Positions 42,026-51,187 are shown, counted from the stretch's first letter. The stretch is 64,000 nucleotides of DNA from Streptomyces sp. NBC_01267 (GCF_036241575.1 NZ_CP108455.1:7175001-7239000); one strand, 5' to 3'. Made by a program: numbers and translations. The notes: generated from the sequence alone by a model not told the origin.

Positions 42026-43780
42026 TCACGGGTACGAGACGACGGTGGACGGTACCGTCGAGGTCCCCGAGGTGGGTGAACCCGTGTTGTTGATGACGTG
42101 GTTGTACTGGCCCATCCCGCCGAGCGAGACGACCAGCAGGTCGTGGAACTTCACCCCGGCCTTGTCGGGAGCGGCGAAGCCGTGGTCCTGCTGGATACCC
42201 GGGTCCGCGGTGAAGTTGCAGTAGCTGCCGAGTCCCCAGCCCTCGTGGGTGTTGACCGAGTCGGCGACCTTGTAGGCGGCGTAGCCCTTGGTGTTGCCGT
42301 CCTGCACCGCGGCCTGGTTCGGGGCGTCGTACGCCTTCTCGTTCTGGAAGAAGATCGTTCTGCCGTTCTCGCCGTTCCACTGGACGTCGTACTTGTTGAA
42401 GTGCTCGACGAAGAGCCCGGTGGCCAGCACACTGTCGCCGTTGACGGTGAGCCCGTAATCGGCTCGGTTCGTGTCCCAGCCGACGCCGTCACCGTGGTCG
42501 GCGCGCCAGAGCCAGGTGTGGTCGATGATGGTGTTGTTGCTGTTGATCTCCATGCTGGTGGTGGCCTTGCCCGCGCCCGCTCCGCCGATCCGGACGAAGA
42601 CGTCCTGGACCGTGGTCGGGTTGGCCGAGTGGTCGGCCGACGAGCCGTCCGGACCGACCTGGAGGAGGACGTCGGAGTTCGTGGTCCCCGCGTCGATGAG
42701 CAGACCGGCCAGCTTCACGCCGTCCACGTCGGCGACCTTCATCGCCGTCACCCCGTTGTCCGGGACGATCGTCGCGTACCCGAGGCCCAGCACCACCGTG
42801 TCGGCGCGGTTCACGTCGATCGACCGGTCGACGTGGTAGATGCCCGGCGTGAACAGCAGGTCGAGACCCTGATCGAGCGCCTGGTTGATGGTCTCGGCGG
42901 TGGCTCCCGGCTTCACCACGTAGAACTGGCTCAGCGGGATGGAGTCACCCTTCGGTGTGCCGTTCTCCCAGGTCGTGCCGCTGGCGTCGGTGCGCTTCTC
43001 GGGCGCGAAGACCTTGTACTCGTTCCCGTCCAGGTACAGGAACGGTTTCTCCCGGGAGACCGGTGTGGTGTCCAGGGTGGTGTACGTCGGGTTCGGGAAG
43101 CCCTGCGCGGGCGCCCCCTTGACCCCGGAGAACACCATGTTCCAGACCCCGTTGGCCCAGCCGCCGACCGAGCTGTCCCGGGTGTACCACTGCTGCTGGG
43201 AGTACGGCCCCACCGTGCCGTCGATCTTGCTGTCGGCGATGTAGCCGCCACTGGCCCAGCCGTATCCGGCGGGCGCCAGATTCAGTCCGCCCCTGACGTG
43301 CATCCGCCGGAACGGCGCTGCCTGCGCGACGGCCCAGCGGTCCGTGCCGTTGACCGGCGTGAGCGCGAGGTTCTCCGCCGAGCGCCAGAAGTTCTGGGTC
43401 GCGTTCCCGTTGAACCACCCCGCGTCGACGGTCACGTCACCGTTGATGCCGGTGTCGTCGGGTGACAGTCCGAGCCCGGCGATGGAGGTGTAGAAGCCGA
43501 GCTGGGCGTTGATGTTGTTGTACGTGCCCGGTTTGAAGAAGAAGGCATCGCGCCCGGTGCCGAACTGGGCCGACTCCTGCTGCTTGAACACGGAGTCCAA
43601 CTGGCCCTGGATGTCCGGGGTGGACGGATCGAAGACATGCACGTTCGGGCCGAGATCACCGCCGCCCGGCAGATCGGCGGCCTGTGATTTCGAGGGGGCG
43701 ACCACGAGCAGCGCCGCTGCCAGGGTGGCCGCCGCCACCATCGACAGCCTTGTCCTTCGTCTTGTGGGGGGAGCAAGCAT
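42026..43780 (-). CDS. Secreted right-handed beta-helix protein
   Basis: A 584-residue secreted protein with a signal peptide to about residue 34 (ending SQA). The body has the repetitive Asn- and Gly-rich strands of a pectate-lyase/GH55-like right-handed beta-helix, for example NINAQLGFYTSIAGLGLSPD, AGWFNGNATQNFWRSAENL, FTPGIYHVDRSIDVNRADTV and STMEINSNNTIIDHTWLWR-type segments (start of the latter TTSMEINSNN). Homologues in Streptomyces are often labelled adenylyl cyclase or discoidin protein without evidence; a polysaccharide-active role is more likely. ATG 43780 has AGGAG seven bases ahead; a TTG two codons earlier is less likely. It diverges from a GH31 gene across a region with a CebR-like box. 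Confidence 0.75.
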   Translation of the reverse strand: MLAPPTRRRTRLSMVAAATLAAALLVVAPSKSQAADLPGGGDLGPNVHVFDPSTPDIQGQLDSVFKQQESAQFGTGRDAFFFKPGTYNNINAQLGFYTSIAGLGLSPDDTGINGDVTVDAGWFNGNATQNFWRSAENLALTPVNGTDRWAVAQAAPFRRMHVRGGLNLAPAGYGWASGGYIADSKIDGTVGPYSQQQWYTRDSSVGGWANGVWNMVFSGVKGAPAQGFPNPTYTTLDTTPVSREKPFLYLDGNEYKVFAPEKRTDASGTTWENGTPKGDSIPLSQFYVVKPGATAETINQALDQGLDLLFTPGIYHVDRSIDVNRADTVVLGLGYATIVPDNGVTAMKVADVDGVKLAGLLIDAGTTNSDVLLQVGPDGSSADHSANPTTVQDVFVRIGGAGAGKATTSMEINSNNTIIDHTWLWRADHGDGVGWDTNRADYGLTVNGDSVLATGLFVEHFNKYDVQWNGENGRTIFFQNEKAYDAPNQAAVQDGNTKGYAAYKVADSVNTHEGWGLGSYCNFTADPGIQQDHGFAAPDKAGVKFHDLLVVSLGGMGQYNHVINNTGSPTSGTSTVPSTVVSYP

Positions 43781-44108
43781 GGGCAATCTCCTGTAGTTGG
43801 CGACTCATTGACGAGCCTTCAAGAACTGAAGAGCGGAGGGGGCTTGGGAGCGCTCTCTGACGGCATGGATCGTTCTCCTGGCCAGCCTTCACGTCAAGAG
43901 TTGTGAACAAAATGGTCCGGGCGACCCGTGATTCATCAACTCTGTTGCCGAGTACGGCATTTACAGGTCCGACCTGTGACGGAACCACGCCGAATCGTTG
44001 ACATGTACCAACCGGACGGTGAATTGTGATGCTCGAAATACCAGTGTTCCAAGCATGTTTGCGCAGAAATCGCACATTTAACTGTTCGGTACGAACGGAG
44101 AACACTCC
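43781..44108. other. Divergent promoter region of beta-helix and GH31 genes
   Basis: A 328-bp gap, AT-richer than the genome average. It holds a CebR-like box at 43845-43858 and GGAG at 44097-44100, the ribosome site for the TTG start of the GH31 gene. No gene or RNA was recognised. Confidence 0.5.
43845..43858. promoter_or_regulatory. CebR-like operator
   Basis: TGGGAGCGCTCTCT matches the known Streptomyces CebR box TGGGAGCGCTCCCA in 12 of 14 positions, with the central palindrome GAGCGCTC intact. It lies 65 bp upstream of the beta-helix gene start. CebR-type LacI regulators respond to cello-oligosaccharides; which paralogue binds here is unknown. Confidence 0.5.
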
Positions 44109-46781
44109 TTGCGAATCCTTCGAAGCCGCCCCAGACAGGGCGCGGCCGCCGCGGTGTCCGCGCTGGTGCTCGGCCTCACCACCCTGACCGTCCCGGCGAC
44201 GCAGGCGCACGCGGCGGCGACGCCGTCGGGTGTCCTCGACAGCGGTACGAAGAGCGTCACCTGGCAGAGCCCGGTCTACGCCAAGGGCACGGTCGACGGG
44301 CCCACCAAGTGCGGTACCCCGGCCGAGGACCCGGACAACGCCAAGTGCGCCCGCTTCGACCTGACCGTCAACCCGCCGGCCGGTGAGTGGGACGACAATC
44401 CCGAAGGCGGTGTCCCCGTCTCCATCCAGTGGGAGACGCCCACCGACGACTTCGACATGTACATCTACGACGCGGACAACAAGCAGGTCGCGTCGAGCGC
44501 GGGCACGGCCGACCCCGAGGCCACGGTCATCCCGAAGGCCTCGGGCACCTACCACGTCGTCGTCGTTCCCTACGACGTCCACGACAACTCCTTCACCGGC
44601 AAGGCCTACCTCCCCGAGTCCACCGACGCGGGGAACCTCACCGGCTTCACCGGTTCGCACGGCACGTACGACATCGCGGCGGGCGACCTCAAGACCCGCG
44701 CCTCCTTCTTCACCGACGAGACGATGCGGCTCCAGGCCTCCCCGGACGGCGACCTCGCCGACCCGCCGGGCAGCCACATGATCCAGAACCAGCCCGAGGC
44801 CCAGCGGAACACCTCGGCCTTCGACGCCGGTTCCTACTACGGGATCCGCTCGAAGGGCGTGGTGCTGCGCGTCTACAAGAAGCCGCTGAAGTTCGCCCTG
44901 TACAAGGCGGACGACCGTACGGTCGTCTGGGCGGAGGCCGACCCGCTGCGCTGGACGACGGGCGGGATGCGGCAGAGCCTGAAGCGCGGTGCCGAGGAGC
45001 AGTTCTTCGGCGGCGGCGAGCAGAACGGCAGCTTCTCCCACCGCGACCAGGTGATGAACGTCGGCAACAACACCAACTGGAACGAGGGCGGTTACAACAA
45101 CTCCCAGCCGTTCTACATCTCTTCGGCCGGATACGGCGTCTTCCGCAACACCATGACGCCCGGCACCTACGACTTCGGCTCGCCGGTCCGCACCGGCCAG
45201 CAGGAACGCCGCCTGGACGCCTACTACTTCACCGGTGACACCAAGTCGGTCATCGGCAAGTACACCTCCATGGTGGGCAAGCCGTTCATGCCGCCGGTCT
45301 ACGGCCTGGAGCCGGGCGACGCCGACTGCTACCTCCACAACGCGAACCGGGGCGAGCGTCACACCCAGGACGCGGTGAAGGTCGCCGACAGCTACGCCGA
45401 CAATCAGATGCCGCTCGGCTGGATGCTGGTCAACGACGGCTACGGCTGCGGCTACGAGGACCTGTCGCAGACCGGGGCGGGTCTCAACAAGACCCATGCC
45501 CAGCTCGGACTCTGGACGCAGAACGGTCTGCCCGACCAGGCCGCCGAGGCCAAGGCCGGGGTGCGCGTCCGCAAGCTGGACGTCGCCTGGGTCGGCAACG
45601 GCTACGGCATGGCCCTGGACGCCTGCGACCAGGCCAAGGCCGGTATCGAGGACAACAGCGACGCCCGCGGCTTCGTCTGGATGCCGGTCTCCTGGGCCGG
45701 AGCCCAGCGCTGCGGCGTGCAGTGGAGCGGTGACCAGAGCCTGTCCTGGGACTACATCCGCTGGCAGATTCCCACCTACGCCGGTGCGACGCTGTCCGGT
45801 ATGGCGTACAACACCGGGGACGTCGGCTCCATCTACAGCCACGACCCGAAGATGTACGCGCGCGACCTCCAGTGGAAGGCCTTCCTCCCGGCCATCATGA
45901 CGATGGACGGCTGGGCCAGCGACATCACCTCCAAGAAGCCGCACGACCAGCAGCCCTGGCTGGACGGTGAGCCGTACACCTCCATCAACCGGAAGTACCT
46001 CCAGTTGAAGGAGCGGCTGCTGCCGTACATGTACACCCTGTCGAAGGACGCGACGAAGACCGGTGTCGGGGCGGTGCGCCCGCTGTCGCTGGAGTACCCC
46101 GACGACCCGGCCGCGCTGGGCCCCGACGCCAAGTACGAGTTCATGTCCGGCTCGGACTTCCTGGTCGCGCCCGTCTACAGCGACACCGACGTCCGCAACG
46201 GCATCTATCTGCCGAAGGGCACCTGGACCGACTACTGGACGGGCAAGACCTACCAGGGCCCGACCACGGTCAACGGCTACAAGGCACCGCTCGACACCCT
46301 CCCGCTGTTCGTCAAGGGCGGCTCGATCGTGCCGATGTGGCCCAAGGGCACGACGTCCTGGGAGACCCGGGACAAGGGCGAGCTCGACTACGCCGTCTAC
46401 CCGAAGGGCACCACCGACTACACGCTCTACGAGGACGACGGGGTGACCCGCAAGTTCGCGAAGGGCGCGTCGGCCACCCAGCACGTCCAGGTGAAGGCGC
46501 CCACCCACGGTAAGGCGGCCACCACCATCAAGGTGGGCGCGAGCGTGGGCAGTTACACCGGCAAGCCGGCCACCCGCTCGTACCACTTCTCGGTGCACGG
46601 CACGGACGCGCCGGCGCAGATCGCACTGGACGGCAGCCGGCTGCACGAGCTGGACTCCGCCGAGGCGTTCGAGGCGGCCGGATCCGGCTGGTACACCGAT
46701 TCGAAGACGGGCGTCACCGAGATCAAGACACCGTCGGTCTCCACCGGCCATGCCTTCTCGCTGACGCTGCGCCGTCGATGA
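44109..46781 (+). CDS. Secreted glycoside hydrolase family 31 enzyme
   Basis: An 890-residue secreted alpha-glycosidase-type protein. The signal peptide ends near residue 37 (AHA). An extra N-terminal beta domain of about 160 residues (FDMYIYDADNKQVASSAG, prepeptidase-like) precedes the GH31 N-domain and barrel. Catalytic nucleophile Asp491 lies in VRKLDVAWVG and the acid/base Asp542 in QWSGDQS; FFGGGEQNG and GYNNSQPFYIS are further GH31 marks. It resembles GH31 alpha-glucosidases or 6-alpha-glucosyltransferases. The start is TTG 44109, supported by GGAG eight bases ahead. Together with GH71 and the beta-helix protein it forms a secreted polysaccharide-active set. An 18-bp hairpin terminator follows. 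Confidence 0.88.
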   Translation: MRILRSRPRQGAAAAVSALVLGLTTLTVPATQAHAAATPSGVLDSGTKSVTWQSPVYAKGTVDGPTKCGTPAEDPDNAKCARFDLTVNPPAGEWDDNPEGGVPVSIQWETPTDDFDMYIYDADNKQVASSAGTADPEATVIPKASGTYHVVVVPYDVHDNSFTGKAYLPESTDAGNLTGFTGSHGTYDIAAGDLKTRASFFTDETMRLQASPDGDLADPPGSHMIQNQPEAQRNTSAFDAGSYYGIRSKGVVLRVYKKPLKFALYKADDRTVVWAEADPLRWTTGGMRQSLKRGAEEQFFGGGEQNGSFSHRDQVMNVGNNTNWNEGGYNNSQPFYISSAGYGVFRNTMTPGTYDFGSPVRTGQQERRLDAYYFTGDTKSVIGKYTSMVGKPFMPPVYGLEPGDADCYLHNANRGERHTQDAVKVADSYADNQMPLGWMLVNDGYGCGYEDLSQTGAGLNKTHAQLGLWTQNGLPDQAAEAKAGVRVRKLDVAWVGNGYGMALDACDQAKAGIEDNSDARGFVWMPVSWAGAQRCGVQWSGDQSLSWDYIRWQIPTYAGATLSGMAYNTGDVGSIYSHDPKMYARDLQWKAFLPAIMTMDGWASDITSKKPHDQQPWLDGEPYTSINRKYLQLKERLLPYMYTLSKDATKTGVGAVRPLSLEYPDDPAALGPDAKYEFMSGSDFLVAPVYSDTDVRNGIYLPKGTWTDYWTGKTYQGPTTVNGYKAPLDTLPLFVKGGSIVPMWPKGTTSWETRDKGELDYAVYPKGTTDYTLYEDDGVTRKFAKGASATQHVQVKAPTHGKAATTIKVGASVGSYTGKPATRSYHFSVHGTDAPAQIALDGSRLHELDSAEAFEAAGSGWYTDSKTGVTEIKTPSVSTGHAFSLTLRRR

Positions 46782-46802
46782 GGTAGTTCCGGACCACCGG
46801 CA

Positions 46803-46846
46803 GGCGCCGGTCAGGGGCCGTTCACCCACGGCCGCTGACCGGCGCC
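46803..46846 (+). terminator. Hairpin terminator after GH31
   Basis: An 18-bp stem with one mismatch: 46803-46820 pairs with 46829-46846 across an eight-base loop, 21 bp past the GH31 stop. The rest of the gap to the next gene (46847-47080) shows no feature. Confidence 0.8.
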
Positions 46847-47080
46847 CGTGCGTCCGGGCGGTCCCCCGGGCACGGCATCAGGATTCGCCATGGACACGAT
46901 CGCCACCTGGGACCCGGCCGCCCTCGCGGCGGCAGCCGTGCTGGCTGAGGACCGCGAGACCGGGCCGCACCGCTGCCCGCGAACGGACGCTCTGCGTTCG
47001 TCGGGCTCCCCCTGACGGTTCATGATGGTCCCGACGCACGCGCACCTGCACCGGGCAGGGCGGACGGGGGAGAGGTTCGG

Positions 47081-48700
47081 ATGGGCGAGGGCACGGAACA
47101 CGACGGCCGCCACCGGGACGACGGAGCGGACGGCACCGGCACCGGCCTGGGCCGCAGGCACTTCCTCGGCGCAGCCGCGGTGGGTGCCACCGGCCTCACA
47201 GCAGGGCTGGTCGCCGGATGTGACGCGTCGCCGGGCGGCAGCGCCGGTGCCTCGCCCCGCCCCACCGCGTCCAGCTCCGCCGGTGGAGTCAGGTCCGCCG
47301 CCGACGCGGAGCGGGCGCGGCCCGGCAGCCCCGACTGGCGGATCCGCTCGCTGGGACCGCCCGAGGCGGTCCAGGGCTACACGGACAAGGTGAGCGTGCT
47401 GCCCGGCGAGGAGTTCGGGCTGCACGTCTCCACCACCGCACCCGGCTTCCGGGTCTCGGCCTACCGGGTCGGCTGGTACGGCGGGGCGCAGGCCCGGCTG
47501 GTCTGGCGGTCGGACCGGGTGGCCGGAGCGCACCAGCGGCAACCGCGGACGATCTCCTCCACCCGCAGCGTACGGGCGGACTGGGAGCGCACCGTCGGCG
47601 TGCACACCGAAGGCTGGTCGGCGGGTGCGTACCTGCTCCGGCTCGACGCGGAGAACGGGCACCAGCGGTACGTCCCGCTGATCGTCCGCTCGGCGAGCGC
47701 CGCGGGCACGACCCTGCTGATGCACGCCCCGGCGACCTGGCAGGCGTACAACACCTGGGGCGGGTACAGCCTTTACCAGGGTGAGAACGGCGCGTACACC
47801 TCACGGTCGCTGGCCGTCGGCTTCGACCGGCCGTACGACGCGAACGGCGCCGAGAAGTTCATGGTGTACGAGCGTGCGGCGGTGGTCCTCGCGGAGCGGC
47901 TCGGCATCCCGCTCGCCTACACCACGGGACTCGACGTCCACCTCGCCCCGTCGGTGCTCCAGGGAGCCACGACGGCCGTCTCGCTCGGCCACGACGAGTA
48001 CTGGACCCCGGAACAGCGCCGACACGTCACCCGGGCGCGCGACACCGGCACCAATCTGGTCTTCCTGGGTGCCAACACCTGTTTCCGCCGGATCAGGCTG
48101 GAGCACGGGCCGTCCGGCACCGACCGCACCGTGGTCTGCTACAAGACCGCCTACCAGGACGACCCGCACTTCGCGGACCACCACGGCCTGCCGACCCACG
48201 ACTTCCGCCAACCGCCCGCCGCGGACCCGGAGTCCACCCTGACCGGCGTCTTCTACGAGGGATTTCCCACCGACGCGCCCTATGTCGTCCACAGTGCGGA
48301 CCACTGGCTCTTCGAGGGGACCGGGGTGAAGCGGGGTGACTCGTTCAAGCACCTGGTGGGCGTGGAGTACGACCGGGTCACGCCGGGCGCGCCCACACCG
48401 GCGCCGCTGGAGATCCTGGCCCACTCCCCGCTCGTCTGCAACGGCCGGAGCAGCCACTCGGACTCGGCCTACTACACCGTCCCGAGCGGCGCCGGGGTCT
48501 TCGCCTCCGGGACGATGCGGTGGGTCGAGGGTCTGATGGCCGGGACCCGGGACGGCGGGCGTGATCACGGTATGGACGCCCGGACGAGGGCCTTCGTCAC
48601 CCGCACCACCGAGAACCTGCTCCGGGCCTTCGCCACCGGTCCGGCGGCGAAGGCCCGGCCCGCGCCGAAGGACAACGTACGGAGCGTGTACGCGAGCTGA
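47081..48700 (+). CDS. Tat-exported lipoprotein with N,N-dimethylformamidase large-subunit-like domain
   Basis: A 539-residue exported protein. A twin-arginine signal (GRRHFLGAAAVGATG, residues 24-38) is followed by a lipobox VAGC near residue 47, so it should fold inside the cell before Tat export and be lipid-anchored. The body matches the C-terminal region of the DMFase large subunit: ISVLPGEEF-type beta domain (VSVLPGEEFGLHV), RVGWYGGAQARLVW, then FDRPYDANGAEKFMVYER, VSLGHDEYWTPEQRRHV and FLGANTCFRRIRLE. In the true enzyme this region holds an iron centre; activity here is unknown. GGGGGAGAGG precedes ATG 47081. No neighbour suggests formamide metabolism. Confidence 0.8.
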   Translation: MGEGTEHDGRHRDDGADGTGTGLGRRHFLGAAAVGATGLTAGLVAGCDASPGGSAGASPRPTASSSAGGVRSAADAERARPGSPDWRIRSLGPPEAVQGYTDKVSVLPGEEFGLHVSTTAPGFRVSAYRVGWYGGAQARLVWRSDRVAGAHQRQPRTISSTRSVRADWERTVGVHTEGWSAGAYLLRLDAENGHQRYVPLIVRSASAAGTTLLMHAPATWQAYNTWGGYSLYQGENGAYTSRSLAVGFDRPYDANGAEKFMVYERAAVVLAERLGIPLAYTTGLDVHLAPSVLQGATTAVSLGHDEYWTPEQRRHVTRARDTGTNLVFLGANTCFRRIRLEHGPSGTDRTVVCYKTAYQDDPHFADHHGLPTHDFRQPPAADPESTLTGVFYEGFPTDAPYVVHSADHWLFEGTGVKRGDSFKHLVGVEYDRVTPGAPTPAPLEILAHSPLVCNGRSSHSDSAYYTVPSGAGVFASGTMRWVEGLMAGTRDGGRDHGMDARTRAFVTRTTENLLRAFATGPAAKARPAPKDNVRSVYAS

Positions 48701-48760
48701 CCGACGCCGGACAACCGCTCCGGCCGTCGCCTGGTCCGGACCGCTGCGGCCTGTCCTCGC

Positions 48761-49396
48761 TCAGCCCCGGTCCGGCTCGGCCGTCCGGAGGTCCCTCACC
48801 ATCACCGAGAACCGCTCCTGCCGTTCGGCCTCGGTGAAGCCGATGGCGAGATAGAAGGCCCGCGCCCCCGGGTTGCCGCCGCCGACGCTCAGCTGCAGCC
48901 CGCGGACCCCGCGCTCCCGCAAGGCTTCCAGCAGAACGGTGATCAGCCGCCGGCCGAGGCCCGCGCCCTGACCGCGCGGCAGGATGTCGATGTGCAGATG
49001 GGCGGGGAACCTGTCGTACAGGGCGTCGCCCGCCGACGGGCCCGGCTGGTGGACCTGGGCCACCCGCTGCCAGTCACGGGTGCCGTCGCCCGGGTCGTGC
49101 GCCATGGATTGCGGGTAACGCAGCCGCAGCGGCGGATACCACTCCTTCTCCAGCCACTTCTCGTGCGCGGCGGAGTCGGCCGTCGCGACGACATAGCCCA
49201 GGACGCCGTGCTCGTCCGCCGCGATGAAGGTCAGGCCCGGATCGGCGACGGGGTAGGGGCCGGCGAAGACGTGCCCCAGCAGATCGGGGTCGCTGTACAG
49301 CGCGGTCGCGTCCCGGCCCGAGTCGCCGGTCTGCAGGCAGACCCGGTACATCCCCGGCAGGTCGAACGGCTGGTAGGGGCGTATCTCGATACTCAT
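48761..49396 (-). CDS. GNAT acetyltransferase, O-GlcNAcase C-terminal-domain-like (copy 1)
   Basis: A 211-residue GNAT-fold protein. It starts IEIRPYQPFDLPGMYRVCLQ, has the acceptor-side GLTFIAADEHGVLGYVVATAD and FPAHLHIDILPRGQGAGLGR (acetyl-CoA pyrophosphate loop, QGAGLGR) and ends GGGNPGARAFYLAIGFTE. This pattern is that of bacterial homologues of the pseudo-acetyltransferase domain of human O-GlcNAcase. It is a clear paralogue of the next gene (104 bp away, same strand), so the pair arose by tandem duplication. The acetyl acceptor is unknown. ATG 49396 starts the conserved N-terminus. Confidence 0.85.
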   Translation of the reverse strand: MSIEIRPYQPFDLPGMYRVCLQTGDSGRDATALYSDPDLLGHVFAGPYPVADPGLTFIAADEHGVLGYVVATADSAAHEKWLEKEWYPPLRLRYPQSMAHDPGDGTRDWQRVAQVHQPGPSAGDALYDRFPAHLHIDILPRGQGAGLGRRLITVLLEALRERGVRGLQLSVGGGNPGARAFYLAIGFTEAERQERFSVMVRDLRTAEPDRG

Positions 49397-49500
49397 CGGA
49401 CCGGCACACGGCCGGTCGGTTCGGCTGTCATCCGGGCAGCGTATGTGATCGGGTCAGCACGGGACGCGGGAGGTACCCGGGCGCGGAGGGCCCCCGGCGC

Positions 49501-50130
49501 TCAGCCGCCGGTGGCGCGGCCGAGATAGGTGAGCGGCCCCGGATCCGCCACCGGTATCTCGTGGAAGCCCAACCGGTCGTAGAACGCCCTGGCCGGGGTG
49601 TTGGCCGTGACCATCCCCAGGTGCACGGCGGGCACCCCCTGCTCCGCCAGCGCGGCGAGGAAACGCGTCATCAGCGCCCGCCCGAACCCCGAACGCTGGT
49701 GACCGGGCAGCAGATCGATGTGCAGATGCGCCGGGTACGCCGACAACTCGGGCAGCAGCATGCGCTCGGGGCGGTGCAGGAGCGCGGTCATCTGATCGGC
49801 CGGTGTCCGCAGCGGCCCGGACGGGTCCGGATACCGGTCCGCGACGGTGGGCAGCCACTCCTTGCGGAACCGCTCGACGAACCCGGCCGTGTCCGCGGTG
49901 CCGAGGACGTACCCCACGGCGGAGCCCGCGTCATCGACGACGAACGTGAGACCGGGCTCCAACTCCGCGTACGGGGCGGCGAAGACGCTGCCCAGCAACG
50001 CGTGGTCGGGGTACAAGTGCCGTGCGTCGCCGCCCTCTTCGCCGGTGCGGACGCAGATCTCGTACAGGGCGGGACGGTCCTGGGCGCGGTAGCGGCGCAC
50101 GAAGGGCTGAGTAGTCACACAGGCAACCAT
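49501..50130 (-). CDS. GNAT acetyltransferase, O-GlcNAcase C-terminal-domain-like (copy 2)
   Basis: A 209-residue paralogue of the downstream gene. It shares VRRYRAQDRPALYEICVRTG, GLTFVVDDAGSAVGYVLGTAD, YPAHLHIDLLPGHQRSGFGR and ANTPARAFYDRLGFHE with it. The pyrophosphate loop is QRSGFGR, compatible with acetyl-CoA binding. ATG 50130 or GTG 50118 are possible starts; the conserved domain begins a few residues after either. A near-perfect CebR-type box (50139-50152) lies immediately upstream of ATG 50130, so transcription is probably sugar-responsive. Copy 1 may be co-transcribed. Confidence 0.85.
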   Translation of the reverse strand: MVACVTTQPFVRRYRAQDRPALYEICVRTGEEGGDARHLYPDHALLGSVFAAPYAELEPGLTFVVDDAGSAVGYVLGTADTAGFVERFRKEWLPTVADRYPDPSGPLRTPADQMTALLHRPERMLLPELSAYPAHLHIDLLPGHQRSGFGRALMTRFLAALAEQGVPAVHLGMVTANTPARAFYDRLGFHEIPVADPGPLTYLGRATGG

Positions 50131-50138
50131 GAGGGATG

Positions 50139-50152
50139 TGGGAGCGCTCCCG
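50139..50152. promoter_or_regulatory. CebR-type operator upstream of the paired GNAT genes
   Basis: TGGGAGCGCTCCCG matches the CebR consensus TGGGAGCGCTCCCA in 13 of 14 bases; GGGAGCGCTCCC (50140-50151) is a perfect palindrome. It lies eight bases upstream of the ATG of GNAT copy 2. Confidence 0.65.
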
Positions 50153-50192
50153 CAAGCGGTATTCACGGGCCGCGACGACCGGTTGCGTCAGC

Positions 50193-50711
50193 TCAGTGCC
50201 CGGTCAACTCGTACGCCCACAGCCCGTCCAGGTCGGCGCGCCGGGTGAAGCCGGCCCGGGTCAGGACGCGCTGCGAAGGCAGGTTGCCGGGGTCGGTGGT
50301 GGCCAGCACCGTGTGCACACCGGGCAGTTCGAGCGACCAGTGCGCGAGGGCGACCACCGCGTCCGTGGCCCAGCCGGCGCCCCGGGCCGACTCCGTCAGG
50401 TCGTAACCGATCTCCACCGAACCGTCGGAGGGCGGCCCGTGGAAGCCGATGCCGCCGAGCGCCGCACCGTCCGTGGTCCGCTCGATCACGTACAGGCCCC
50501 AGCCGGGCAGGAAGGCCCCCGCCTCGGTGGCCATGGCGACCATCTTCGCGGCGATCTGGGTACCGCTGCCGGGGGAGCCGTCGAGCCAGTCCAGGCCCGC
50601 CGTGCCGCCCTCGGCGAGCACGGCGGCTGCGGCGGGCGACTGCTCACGCAGCCTCAGCCGTCCGGCGTCCAGGACCAGCAGACCGTCTTCGCGGAAGTAG
50701 TTCAGGGTCAT
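50193..50711 (-). CDS. GNAT acetyltransferase, RimJ/RimL type
   Basis: A 172-residue N-acetyltransferase of a different GNAT subgroup from its two neighbours. It shows LYVIERTTDGAALGGIGFHG, the strand 4 motif SVEIGYDLTESARGAGWATD (pyrophosphate loop, ARGAGWATD) and the C-terminal HTVLATTDPGNLPSQRVLTRAGF. Such enzymes acetylate protein N-termini, amino acids or small amines. ATG 50711 is used. It is 62 bp upstream of GNAT copy 2 on the same strand, separated by the CebR-type box, so it is probably a separate unit. Confidence 0.88.
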   Translation of the reverse strand: MTLNYFREDGLLVLDAGRLRLREQSPAAAAVLAEGGTAGLDWLDGSPGSGTQIAAKMVAMATEAGAFLPGWGLYVIERTTDGAALGGIGFHGPPSDGSVEIGYDLTESARGAGWATDAVVALAHWSLELPGVHTVLATTDPGNLPSQRVLTRAGFTRRADLDGLWAYELTGH

Positions 50712-50836
50712 GACGTCGGGCCACCTCGGTGCGGGAGGGTGGAGACCAGCGGCTCCAGGAACACAACGGGTTCAGTATCCCCCGGGCGGTCGAACGGAGG
50801 CCCCCGGCCGCGATTCCCACGTTACGATTCGCGCTC

Positions 50837-51151
50837 ATGAGCACTCCTGACCAGAGCGAAGCCGTGGACACGGACCTGACCGAACCGGAGACGCCGGGCC
50901 TGACACCGCGTCAGGCCCGGCGGATACGGATAGTGGTGGCATCCGTGATGATGGCCGCCGTCGCCGTGGTGCTCGTGGAGCGGATCACGAGCCGTTCGTC
51001 CCTGCTGGTCGTCGCGGACTACGGGACGGCCCTGATCCTCTGCGGGGTGGTGATCGAACTCAGCCGCAGCGGGCGCACCAGGATCGCGAGCTGGGTCCTG
51101 GGTGTGGGGCTGGTGGCCGCGGTGGCCGCGGACTGGCTCGTACTGCCCTGA
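50837..51151 (+). CDS. Small membrane protein
   Basis: A 104-residue protein with an acidic N-terminal 25 residues and three hydrophobic segments (IVVASVMMAAVAVVLVERI, ADYGTALILCGVVIEL, WVLGVGLVAAVAADWLVL). Function is unknown. ATG 50837 is chosen because TACGAT (50823-50828), a good -10, ends eight bases upstream with no ribosome site, so the mRNA is probably leaderless. A longer upstream frame has no support. It is convergent with the DUF2510 gene, 36 bp apart. Confidence 0.72.
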   Translation: MSTPDQSEAVDTDLTEPETPGLTPRQARRIRIVVASVMMAAVAVVLVERITSRSSLLVVADYGTALILCGVVIELSRSGRTRIASWVLGVGLVAAVAADWLVLP

Positions 51152-51187
51152 CTCCGGCTCCGTGCCCCCGATCCCGCTGCCCGGGTG

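Noticed and set aside
43656..46829. A 1057-codon open frame on the minus strand
   Set aside because: It is the antisense shadow of the GH31 gene, caused by high GC; its translation is low-complexity and has no family features.
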